Assembly: GCF_019443745.1 (NCBI RefSeq)
Contig: NZ_CP050948.1
Coordinates: forward strand, 2,670,001-2,734,000
Length of the DNA: 64,000 nt
Direction: 5' to 3'
From: Iamia sp. SCSIO 61187
GTDB taxonomy: Bacteria; Actinomycetota; Acidimicrobiia; Acidimicrobiales; Iamiaceae
Below the pieces are notes generated by a model. The model saw nothing but the letters and a program-made list of their open reading frames with translations. It had not been told where the DNA came from and did no database searches. A program made the position numbers and the translations under genes. Below are positions 44,620 through 52,077 of this stretch, one piece after another; within the stretch, counting starts at the first letter, position 1; the number at the start of each line of letters is the position of its first letter.

Positions 44620-46517
44620 GGTCGCCGCTCTTTGGCCGCTGCCCAGATCGGTTCCCAGATGTCGAGCAGCCCGTCGGGCAGGAGCGACTCTCCGTCGGGA
44701 TCAGTTCGGAGATCGGTGATGAGCCGATCGATGTGGCCGAGTCGGTCAGGGTCACGCGCGAGAGTGCGGAGCAGTGCCTCCAGCAGCGGGAGCGAGTCCT
44801 GGGCGGTCTGCCACTGTCCGGCTTCGGAGTCGAGCGCGTCGAGCAGGTCAGCAAGGCCGTACTGGTCGACCACCTCGTCGGTGAGGAGGAGAAGGAGGTA
44901 GCGCAGGAACCGCTCGGCGTCTCCGAGGAGGATTCGCAGAAGGCGGGTGGCCCGGTTCTCCGGTGCCTCCTGCAGGTCGGCGGTGAGGACGAAGCGAGTG
45001 GAGGTGTCGCCGAGGGTGAGCTCGTTGGCCAGGAAGGCCGTGATGCCTTCGAAGGACACCGAGAACGAGGCATCCACCGCCCCCTCGACGACGCTGCCGC
45101 TGGCGTCAGCGAGGGTGATCGGCCAGCAGCGCCACTCGACATCGCTCGGCAGTGGATCCATCTCACCGTCGCTGGTGAAGCTCAACTGGAAGCGGTCGCT
45201 GGCGGATCCATCGTCGACGGCTCTGGCGATCAAGGGGATGCGGGCGACCTGTCGGCGCAACAGGTCGAGCTGGTCTTCGATGGGATCCCGCTCCTCCTCG
45301 TACTGGGCGGCGTCACCCAGGGGGAACGGGGTGAGGAAGGCCCGCAGGGTCTGCGCCTCCTTGGCTGGCTCGGCCATGAGTGCGTCCACCCCGAGTTGGC
45401 CCTTCGGTCCGACGAGCTCCGCCACGAACTCGACGTTCGGGCCGAACGCCGCGGTCGTGGCGTTCGCCGATCCGGTCAGCACAGTGGAGGCTCGACCGTC
45501 ATCGAACACGAACAGCTTGGCGTGTAGCCCGTCGAATGGGATGCTCGGGTCCTCGGGCGAGATGTGCGAACGCGCGGAAGATGATTCGGTGCGCGATCCG
45601 GACGTCGGCTCGTGGTCTGTCGCCGGGGTCGCGTCGGGGTCGAGGGTGTAGATCTCCCCGAAGCGAGCGGCGATGGTCGGCGCGCACGCAGCGATCTGGT
45701 CCGGACGCGAGATGAGTACCCGACGCCCGACGGCCGGGGGGAGGCGCTTGAGGAGCCCGGCGGTGAGGAATGGAGCCATCACGGCGAACCCGTCCGCCAT
45801 CGGCGGGAACGGCACCGACCCGGATCCGTTGAGCCCGAGGGGGTGGAAGCGGCCGCGGTGCACGTGGGGCGGAGGTACCCACCTGACCTGGCTGACCTCG
45901 TCGGCCAGCTCGATGATGCTCTCTCGGCGCTCTTCGTCAACCTCGCCGACGGCGAGGGTGGGCAACGCCCGGACGAACGTGGCGAGTCCGGACCCGTCGA
46001 TCTCATGCCGGGCTTCATTGCTCGCGTCTGCGGCGTCGAATCGGACGATGGTGTCCCACGCGCGGTCATGGGTGAGGTTCCGCGACGCGCAGAGCATGCG
46101 GTAGGTCGGTGCTTGCCCGTCGGCCTCGTAGCGCAGGACCCAGACCTTTGGGTGGAACACCCCGCCGCCCGGTGCGGTGACGGGCACGAGGGCGCCTTCG
46201 AGATACGCGAACAAGCGCCGCTGCGCCGGCACGGCAACTTGGCCCGCCTGGAAGAACACGGTGTAGCGACCGGCATGACGTCGAATCGAGTCGAGGAGCT
46301 CGAGCGGCTCGACGTCGCGCTGTTCTGCCGCGTCTGTCGCCGCGTACAGCGCGAAGGCTGCGGGCGCGGTCAGCGCCGCATCAAGACCGAGAGAGAACGT
46401 GGTACCCACCGCGCACCCGAGGTGGAAGCCGAAAGGAGGACGGAGCGCGTCGAGCAGTGTTTGGCGGTCGTCGGGGCTCAGCACGTCAGGCGTCCTCGTG
46501 GTGGGCGAGGTCATCAA
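44616..46517 (-). CDS. Phospholipase D-like nuclease of the defence-like operon
   Basis: The 633-residue protein has two PLD half-sites: GGGVFHPKVWVLRY (His122-x-Lys124) followed by SRNLT, and GLHAKLFVFDD (His332-x-Lys334-x4-Asp339) followed by GSANATT. The second is a complete HKD motif, so a dimeric-type active site within one chain is likely. PLD folds in such operons are nucleases. Start: ATG 46517 or 46514. It overlaps the upstream gene by about 30 bases and the helicase by four, showing tight coupling. Confidence 0.87.
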   Translation of the reverse strand: MMTSPTTRTPDVLSPDDRQTLLDALRPPFGFHLGCAVGTTFSLGLDAALTAPAAFALYAATDAAEQRDVEPLELLDSIRRHAGRYTVFFQAGQVAVPAQRRLFAYLEGALVPVTAPGGGVFHPKVWVLRYEADGQAPTYRMLCASRNLTHDRAWDTIVRFDAADASNEARHEIDGSGLATFVRALPTLAVGEVDEERRESIIELADEVSQVRWVPPPHVHRGRFHPLGLNGSGSVPFPPMADGFAVMAPFLTAGLLKRLPPAVGRRVLISRPDQIAACAPTIAARFGEIYTLDPDATPATDHEPTSGSRTESSSARSHISPEDPSIPFDGLHAKLFVFDDGRASTVLTGSANATTAAFGPNVEFVAELVGPKGQLGVDALMAEPAKEAQTLRAFLTPFPLGDAAQYEEERDPIEDQLDLLRRQVARIPLIARAVDDGSASDRFQLSFTSDGEMDPLPSDVEWRCWPITLADASGSVVEGAVDASFSVSFEGITAFLANELTLGDTSTRFVLTADLQEAPENRATRLLRILLGDAERFLRYLLLLLTDEVVDQYGLADLLDALDSEAGQWQTAQDSLPLLEALLRTLARDPDRLGHIDRLITDLRTDPDGESLLPDGLLDIWEPIWAAAKERRP

Positions 46518-47751
46518 GGATCCGGCGAGCGTTGCCCCAGCGGAAGGTCATCTGACCGGGACTGAACGGCTCGCCGTTCCAGTTCTCCAGTGCCCGGGCC
46601 TCGGTCAGCCTGGCGAGCTTGCCCTTGAGACGGTGCTCGCGTTCGGTCACCAACAACGCCGCTTCCGGGCTGTCGGAGACAACGGACGGGTCGTGGAGGG
46701 CGAGGTCTGCCCAGGCCAGCACGAACCGTCTCGTGGGCGTCGGAACTCGTGACTGGCGCTCGATCACGTACCAGAAGTCCTCGCCCGTGATCCAGGAGCT
46801 CAACTCGTCTCGACGGGCGTCGATCAGTTCCGCCCAGTCCTCAAGCTCCTCCGCCAGCGTGCCAACGAGGTCCTCCTGGTCCTGGCCCAGCTGCTCCGCC
46901 GCCCGCCGAGCGAGCAACAGGTTGTGGAGCGCCTGGGCACCTTCCATCAGCTCCGAGAAGTTCCGGGCATGGACGAGTACCTCTTCGAGCCTCGGCGGTG
47001 CGTGAGGGATCGGAACCTCCCATGGCATCGCTGCGGAACGGTCGATCGAGAGGTCACGAGCCAACTCGCCGACCATGCTCTCGGGTCGACTGGTGGTCAT
47101 CCGCCCAGCGAGGTAGTCGCTCTCCTCGGACGTCAGGGCCATCGAGATCGGCTCGGCAGGAAACCGCTTCGGCGCCTTCGGCAGAGCCGGGTCCCACATG
47201 TGTCGCGTCGCGGCCAGAGGTTCACCGTCATCGTCGGTCGCGATGTCTGTCCGTGGGGTTCCCCGTGCGACGAAGCCCCGGTACTCGCTTGAGGCGAGAT
47301 CGAGGAGCCGGATGCCGAACACCTGAAGGCCGTTCCAGTACACGGTTGATGGCAGGCGCGTCAGCCGTCTGCGAGCCCGGTAGCCGATGACCCCCTGGTT
47401 CGCGCCCTCCTCGCCCCGGAGCGATTCGATGAGCGCCACCTCCAGCTCCCGCAGACGGTCGTTGAACCTGCCCATCGGGACGCGCTCGGCTTCGAGCATC
47501 TGGCAGATCCACGGAACGAAGAGGAAGTAGCGAGCACGGGTCTGAATCGTGCTCACGCCAGGGAACAGCTGATCCGAGATCGAGTCGCGGATGACACCGA
47601 GACCCAACGAGTCGATCGTGTCCTTGTCGTCGAACGCGGCGAATACCTCGCGCATCCGCTGCGCCTCTCGGTCGTCGTAGTCCAACCACCCGAAGAACGA
47701 CGCCACGTCGCCTTCGTCATCAGACACCGATCGTCCCCCCACCATCACCAC
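46486..47751 (-). CDS. DUF6361-like protein, first gene of the defence-like operon
   Basis: About 421 residues. The N-terminal block SFFGWLDYDDREAQRMREVF, GLGVIRDSISDQLFPGVSTI and QTRARYFLFVPWICQMLE matches what I recall of DUF6361. No enzyme motif is seen; it is charged and helical. GATACT followed by six bases and GTG at 47751 suggests a leaderless start there; ATG 47745 and a later GTG (VSDDEG) are alternatives. It heads the operon and may be the sensor or adaptor for the PLD nuclease and helicase. Confidence 0.78.
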   Translation of the reverse strand: MVMVGGRSVSDDEGDVASFFGWLDYDDREAQRMREVFAAFDDKDTIDSLGLGVIRDSISDQLFPGVSTIQTRARYFLFVPWICQMLEAERVPMGRFNDRLRELEVALIESLRGEEGANQGVIGYRARRRLTRLPSTVYWNGLQVFGIRLLDLASSEYRGFVARGTPRTDIATDDDGEPLAATRHMWDPALPKAPKRFPAEPISMALTSEESDYLAGRMTTSRPESMVGELARDLSIDRSAAMPWEVPIPHAPPRLEEVLVHARNFSELMEGAQALHNLLLARRAAEQLGQDQEDLVGTLAEELEDWAELIDARRDELSSWITGEDFWYVIERQSRVPTPTRRFVLAWADLALHDPSVVSDSPEAALLVTEREHRLKGKLARLTEARALENWNGEPFSPGQMTFRWGNARRILDDLAHHEDA

Positions 47752-47757
47752 CTGGTC

Positions 47758-47763
47758 AGTATC
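47758..47763 (-). promoter_or_regulatory. -10 box of the DUF6361/PLD/helicase operon
   Basis: GATACT on the minus strand, then GACCAG, then GTG at 47751. The spacing is the same as at the other leaderless starts in this window. Confidence 0.45.
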
Positions 47764-47962
47764 GCTTGTCCGCCCTGAGCAGCCGGCCCGGCGATGATGC
47801 GATCGCACCTCACGGTAGGAGTTCGTTCGTGGCTCGCCCGACGGAGCTTCTGAATGGGGAGCGGCCCTCGCCCTGATTCGCCAGGCTCCGACAGACCCGT
47901 ACGGGCAGCAGTGATGACAAACCAATGACAAGCGCCCGATTCGGGGCTCGCCAAAAACTGCG
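47764..47962. other. Non-coding right end of the element with candidate arm sites
   Basis: About 200 bp. TGATGACA (47912-47919) and CAATGACAAGCG (47923-47934) are minus-orientation copies of the TGTCAT motif that is repeated at the left end. No gene is visible. Confidence 0.5.
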
Positions 47963-47988
47963 CTGACCAGCACTTTCGTGCTGGTCAG
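47963..47988 (-). terminator. Intrinsic terminator of the tRNA-Leu gene
   Basis: On the minus strand CTGACCAGCAC, a GAAA tetraloop, GTGCTGGTCAG and then GCGCAGTTTTTGG: an 11-bp perfect stem with a five-T tract, starting two bases after the tRNA CCA. It lies inside the mobile element, so the element supplies the terminator for the host tRNA. Confidence 0.85.
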
Positions 47989-47989
47989 A

Positions 47990-48013
47990 TGGTGTCGGAG
48001 GGGGGACTTGAAC
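47990..48013. repeat. Right attachment repeat (inside the tRNA-Leu gene)
   Basis: Identical over 24 bp to 27101-27124. It spans from the encoded CCA of the tRNA to the T-loop, so recombination here leaves the tRNA sequence unchanged. Confidence 0.92.
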
Positions 48014-48077
48014 CCCCACGCCCTTAACGGGCACTAGCCCCTCAAGCTAGCGCGTCTGCCAATTCCGCCACTCCGAC
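47990..48077 (-). tRNA. tRNA-Leu (anticodon GAG)
   Basis: Acceptor stem GTCGGAG pairs with CTCCGAC. The anticodon stem CTAGC/GCTAG encloses the loop TTGAGGG, giving anticodon GAG. A long variable arm typical of class II tRNA (Leu/Ser) follows, then the T-arm GGGGG-TTCAAGT-CCCCC. CCA is encoded (47992-47990). It reads CUC/CUU leucine codons. Its 3' end is the integration site of the element. Confidence 0.95.
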
Positions 48078-48160
48078 GTGGCGCCCCGGGTGCGCCCGGA
48101 GCAGTCGCTCAACGTAGCACTCGGCCTCCGTCGCGCCGAAGCCGATCTAGGGTGCCGCGG

Positions 48161-48835
48161 GTGGGCGCCACGCGGATCCGGCCGTACCGGGCGGAGGACC
48201 GCGAGGGCGTGCGCGCCGTGTGCTTCACGACCGGCTACATGGGCGACCCGGTGGCGTGGCAGTGGCGCGATCGGGAGAGCTTCGCCGACCTCTTCAGCGG
48301 CTGGTACACCGACCACGCGCCCGAGTCGGCCCTGGTCGCGGTGGACGAGGACGACCAGGTGGTGGGCTACCTCCTCGGCTGCCGGGACACCACCCAGGTG
48401 ACGTTGCCGCCGCGGCTCGTCGCCCACCACCTCGTGCGGCGGGGCCTCCTCGTCCGACCGGGCACGGCACCGGTGGTGTGGCGCACGATCGGCGACCTCG
48501 TCGTGGCCGCGACACGGCGTCGGCTGCCGCCGTCCCAGGTCGTCGACGACCGCTGGCCGGCGCACCTGCACATCGACCTGCTGCCCGCGGCCCGGGGCGA
48601 CGGGACGGGCCGCCGGCTGATGACCCGGTGGCTGGACGCGCTGCGGGAGGAGGGAGTGGCCGGGTGCCACCTGGTCACGTGGGCCGAGAACGACGGGGCC
48701 GTGGCCTTCTTCGAGGCCATGGGGTTCCGGCGCGAGGGAGCCCGGCAGCCGATGCTCGGGTTGCGGTCGCCCGAGGGCCTCCGCCACCACAGCCAGCTCA
48801 TGGTGCAGCCCCTGGACGGGCCGGTGGTGTCGTGA
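48161..48835 (+). CDS. GNAT-family N-acetyltransferase
   Basis: A 224-residue protein starting TRIRPYRAEDREGVRAVCF with a GNAT core: DQVVGYLLG and the acetyl-CoA loop LPAARGDGTGRRLM (R/Q-x-x-G-x-G/A pattern as ARGDGTG), then AVAFFEAMGFRREG. It transfers an acetyl group from acetyl-CoA to an unknown amine. TAGGGT with a seven-base spacer precedes the GTG at 48161, so it is probably leaderless. Its stop overlaps the GTG of the GH20 gene, linking it to amino-sugar metabolism. Confidence 0.88.
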   Translation: MGATRIRPYRAEDREGVRAVCFTTGYMGDPVAWQWRDRESFADLFSGWYTDHAPESALVAVDEDDQVVGYLLGCRDTTQVTLPPRLVAHHLVRRGLLVRPGTAPVVWRTIGDLVVAATRRRLPPSQVVDDRWPAHLHIDLLPAARGDGTGRRLMTRWLDALREEGVAGCHLVTWAENDGAVAFFEAMGFRREGARQPMLGLRSPEGLRHHSQLMVQPLDGPVVS

Positions 48836-50634
48836 CCCCGCTCGACGAGATGGTCCTCGTGCCCCGTCCCCGTCGGGTCGAGCGGCTCGAGGGCGGCGCG
48901 CCGGTGGGCTCGCCGGTGACGACCCGGTCGGTGCCCGACCTGCCGGCCCAGGGGTTCCGCCTGACCATCGACGACGGCGTGCACATCGACCACGCGGACG
49001 CCCTCGGTCTCCGGTACGCCCAGCAGCTGCTCGACCAGATCGCCGGGCAGGCGATCGACGGCCGCCTCCCCGGGGTCCGGGTCGAGGACCACCCCGACAT
49101 CGTGCACCGGGGCTTCATGCTCGACATCAGCCGCGACCGGGTGCCGACCCGGGCCACGCTCGTGCGCCTCGTCGAGCTGTGCGCCCTCGCCCGCTACACC
49201 CAGCTCCAGCTCTACATGGAGCACACCTTCACCTACCGCGACCACCGAGAGGTCTGGCAGGACGCCTCCCCCATGACACCGGCCCACCTGACGTGGCTCG
49301 ACGGGCTCTGCTCCGACCACGGCATCGAGCTGGTGCCCAACCAGAACTGCTTCGGCCACATGGCCCGCTGGCTGGCCCTCCCCCGCTACCGCGACCGGGC
49401 CGAGTGCCCCGACGGATGGGACCTGTTCCCGGGCGTCACCCTCCCGCCATCGGTGCTGGCTCCGACGCCGGAGAACGCCGCCTTCGCCCTCGACCTGCTG
49501 GCCGAGCTGCTGCCGTCGTTCCGCAGCCGGCAGGTGAACATCGGCTGCGACGAGCCCTTCGAGCTGGGGCGGGGCGCCAGCGCCGACAGGGTCGCGGCCG
49601 AGGGGCGGGGCCCGGTCTACGTTGAGCACGTGACCCGCCTGGTCGAGCCGCTCGTCGACCGGGGCTACACCGTCCAGATCTGGGCCGACGTGCTGCGGGC
49701 CCACCCCGACCTGGCGCGCCGCCTGCCCCTCGGCACGGTCCCCGTGGCCTGGTGCTACGAGGCTCCGCCGTCCGACGATCGGCCCCTCGCCCTGCCCCCG
49801 GGCGTGGCCGAGGTGATGGACCGCCTCGGGACCGACGCCTCCACCTTCTCCGGCTTCGACCCGCTGGTGGCGCCCCTGGCCGACGCCGGGGTGCCGTTCT
49901 GGGTCGCGGCCGGCACCTCCGGGTGGAGCTCGCTCGTGGGCCGGATCGACAACGCCTGCGCCAACCTCGTCGACGCCGCCGAGACGGCCTCCGCCCACGG
50001 GTGCGGCGGCTACCTCGTCACCGACTGGGGCGACAACGGCCACCACCAGCCGCCGTCGGTCAGCTTCGGCCCGCTCGTCTTCGGCGGCGCCGTGGCCTGG
50101 GGGCTCGACGCCAACCGCGACCTCCCCCTCGCCGACGTCCTCGACCGGCACGTCTTCGCTGACCCCACGGGTCGGATGTCCGCTGCCCTCGACCGCCTCG
50201 GGCGCCAGTGGTCCCGCACCGGCCAGCGGGCCATCAACGGCAGCCCTCTCTCCGCCGCCCTGTTCCCCGGCGAGATGCACATGGTCTTCGGACGTCCCGA
50301 CCGTGACGCCGTCCGGTCCGTCGTCGCCGAGGTGGAGACGGCCATCGCCGACCTGGCGAGGGCGGCACCCGGGTCCGACGATGGCGAGATCACCGTCCGG
50401 GAGCTGACCCAGGCCGCCCGCATGGCTCGCCACGGCGCCTGGCGCCTCCTCGGCGACGACGGCCCGTCGTCGCAGGACCTCGCCGACGACATGGCGGCGC
50501 TGGTCGAGGGCCAGCTGGTCTCGTGGATGGACCGGAGCCGACCGGGAGGGCTCTCCGACAGCCTGGCCCGCCTCGACCCCACCCTCGCGGCGAGGGTCGA
50601 GATCACGCCCGACGACGAGACCGACACCCGATAG
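48832..50634 (+). CDS. GH20-type beta-N-acetylhexosaminidase
   Basis: The 600-residue protein has the GH20 barrel: HRGFMLDISRDRVPT (first strand), YTQLQLYMEHTFTYRDH, LVPNQNCFGHM and the catalytic Asp-Glu pair in NIGCDEPFELG (Asp240-Glu241), then a Trp-rich IWADVL and later GGYLVTDWGDNGH. It would remove terminal GlcNAc/GalNAc residues by substrate-assisted catalysis. No signal peptide is seen, so it is probably cytoplasmic. Start: GTG 48832 overlapping the acetyltransferase stop (GTGA). Together the pair suggests turnover of acetylated amino sugars. Confidence 0.87.
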   Translation: MTPLDEMVLVPRPRRVERLEGGAPVGSPVTTRSVPDLPAQGFRLTIDDGVHIDHADALGLRYAQQLLDQIAGQAIDGRLPGVRVEDHPDIVHRGFMLDISRDRVPTRATLVRLVELCALARYTQLQLYMEHTFTYRDHREVWQDASPMTPAHLTWLDGLCSDHGIELVPNQNCFGHMARWLALPRYRDRAECPDGWDLFPGVTLPPSVLAPTPENAAFALDLLAELLPSFRSRQVNIGCDEPFELGRGASADRVAAEGRGPVYVEHVTRLVEPLVDRGYTVQIWADVLRAHPDLARRLPLGTVPVAWCYEAPPSDDRPLALPPGVAEVMDRLGTDASTFSGFDPLVAPLADAGVPFWVAAGTSGWSSLVGRIDNACANLVDAAETASAHGCGGYLVTDWGDNGHHQPPSVSFGPLVFGGAVAWGLDANRDLPLADVLDRHVFADPTGRMSAALDRLGRQWSRTGQRAINGSPLSAALFPGEMHMVFGRPDRDAVRSVVAEVETAIADLARAAPGSDDGEITVRELTQAARMARHGAWRLLGDDGPSSQDLADDMAALVEGQLVSWMDRSRPGGLSDSLARLDPTLAARVEITPDDETDTR

Positions 50635-50680
50635 TCACACCCCGCATCACCAAGGATCTCCTGGGTTCGACCCTTGCCGG

Positions 50681-50703
50681 ACGAACATCCGTTCGTCTAG
50701 ACT
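50681..50703 (+). promoter_or_regulatory. LexA (SOS) box with leaderless promoter
   Basis: ACGAAC-ATCC-GTTCGT (50681-50696) is a perfect match to the actinobacterial SOS consensus GAAC-N4-GTTC. It lies in the 18-bp spacer between a TTGCCG -35-like box (50674) and TAGACT (50698-50703). The ATG follows six bases later at 50710. LexA bound here would block polymerase. Confidence 0.85.
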
Positions 50704-50709
50704 GTCGAC

Positions 50710-52077
50710 ATGGACGAGGTCGTGTGCGACGAGACGAGCGAGGCGGTCGACAGCGTCGATCTCGCCGAGCTGCTCGCCGCGGACACCGGCGAGATGAGCG
50801 ACGAGGCCGTCCGCCTGCACCTGCTGGCCCTGCACCGGGTGCACGCCCGGGTCGAGGGCGCCATCACCGCCGCCACGGGCACCTTCGCGGTGCGGAAGCT
50901 CCACACCGCCGATGCCGGGCGCAGCCCGGCCGGGTGGTTGGTGGCTCGGGTCGATCAGCCCCGGGGCCGGTGCCAGGCCGAGGTGACCTTGGGCGAGCTC
51001 CTTCCGGAGATGCCCGTCGTCGCCGCCGCGTTCCGGGCCGGGCGCATCGGGCGACCCAAGGTCCTCCAGCTGGCCGAGGTGCGCACGCCGGAGCTGGTGG
51101 AGGTCTTCGCCGATCACGAGGCCTACCTGGTGTCCGAGGTCGCCCGTCTGCGCGTCGATGGCGCCGGCCGGTTCCTGCGGGCCTGGCAGCAACAGGCCCG
51201 CCTCCACATCGGCTGGATCGACCCCGACGGCCCCGACCCCGGCGACGCGCCGCGGGCCCGGGTCGACATGTCCCGCACCTTCGCGGGCCGGTGGGTCCTC
51301 GACGCCGAGCTGTGCGCCGAGGACGGCACCATCGTCCGCTCGGCGATCGACGCCGAGGTCGACGAGCTGTTCCGGGTCGGCACCTTCTCCGACCACGACG
51401 GCATGAGCCCCGCTGAGCGGCGTGGGTACGCCGTGGTCCAGATCTTCGCCCGCAAGGGCCGACCCGGGACCAAGCACGGCGCCCCCCGCCCGTCGGTCGA
51501 GGTGATCTGCGACGAACGGACCCTCCAAGGCCTGCCCATCGACGACGACGAGGACCTCCGCACCCGCATCTGCGAGCTGATCGATGGCACCCCGCTCGCC
51601 CCCGCCTCCCTCCACCGCCTTCTCTGCGGGGCCGATGTGCACCGGTTGGTGATCGCCGCCGACGGCGAGGTCCTCGACGCCGGCAAGGACATCAGGCTCG
51701 CCAACCGGGGCCAACGCCGAGCGCTCCGGTTCCGCCACGCGAGGCACTGCGCCTTCCCCGGCTGCGAGGCCCCCACCGACTGGACCGAGGCCCACCACGT
51801 CATCGAGTACGACCCCGATCCGTCGAACGATCGCGGCCGGACCGACATGGACAACCTGGTCCCGCTGTGCCGCTACCACCACCACAAGGTGCACGAGGGC
51901 GGGTTCACCCTGATCCTCACCCCCGACGGTCGGGTCCGGGTCGAGCGTCCACCCGACGCCGCCGGCCGACGATGTCGCATCACTCCGGCCCGCCCCCACC
52001 GTCGGCCCGTCGAGACCGACCCGCTGCACGCACTCGCCCGACGCCGCATCAAGGCCCTCGTCGCCGCCGCCCGCTGA
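50710..52077 (+). CDS. DUF222/HNH endonuclease-domain protein (13E12 family), SOS-controlled
   Basis: The 455-residue protein has the DUF222 helical region (EAVRLHLLALHRVHARVEGAI, AAFRAGRIGRPKVLQLAEV) and a C-terminal HNH domain: CAFPGCEAP, TEAHHVIEY, DNLVPLCRYHHHKVHEGG, with paired Cys and His ligands and the catalytic His. This is the 13E12 repeat family abundant in actinobacteria, several members of which are LexA-regulated in mycobacteria. A LexA box and leaderless start are present here. It may be a self-spreading nuclease or a DNA-damage-response protein. Its stop abuts the stop of the STAND ATPase gene. Confidence 0.9.
   Translation: MDEVVCDETSEAVDSVDLAELLAADTGEMSDEAVRLHLLALHRVHARVEGAITAATGTFAVRKLHTADAGRSPAGWLVARVDQPRGRCQAEVTLGELLPEMPVVAAAFRAGRIGRPKVLQLAEVRTPELVEVFADHEAYLVSEVARLRVDGAGRFLRAWQQQARLHIGWIDPDGPDPGDAPRARVDMSRTFAGRWVLDAELCAEDGTIVRSAIDAEVDELFRVGTFSDHDGMSPAERRGYAVVQIFARKGRPGTKHGAPRPSVEVICDERTLQGLPIDDDEDLRTRICELIDGTPLAPASLHRLLCGADVHRLVIAADGEVLDAGKDIRLANRGQRRALRFRHARHCAFPGCEAPTDWTEAHHVIEYDPDPSNDRGRTDMDNLVPLCRYHHHKVHEGGFTLILTPDGRVRVERPPDAAGRRCRITPARPHRRPVETDPLHALARRRIKALVAAAR

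Larger units (their letters stand above)
27101..48013. mobile_element. Integrated mobilizable element (about 20.9 kb) in tRNA-Leu(GAG)
   Basis: The limits are set by the perfect 24-bp direct repeats at 27101-27124 and 47990-48013. Inside are a tyrosine integrase (39978), a MobF relaxase-helicase (35838), a toxin-antitoxin pair, a restriction-modification cluster, a helicase/PLD operon and several orphan genes. The inner genes are visibly less GC-extreme than the flanks. No type IV secretion, coupling protein or phage structural gene is seen, so it fits an integrative mobilizable element better than a conjugative element or prophage. Repeated TGTCAT-type motifs near both ends look like integrase arm sites. 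Confidence 0.88.

Noticed and set aside
27101-48013. Prophage
   Set aside because: No capsid, portal, terminase or tail gene is seen; the relaxase points to conjugative mobilization.
48220-48831. Longer N-terminus for the GH20 protein
   Set aside because: It overlaps the acetyltransferase in another frame; GTGA coupling at 48832 is clear.
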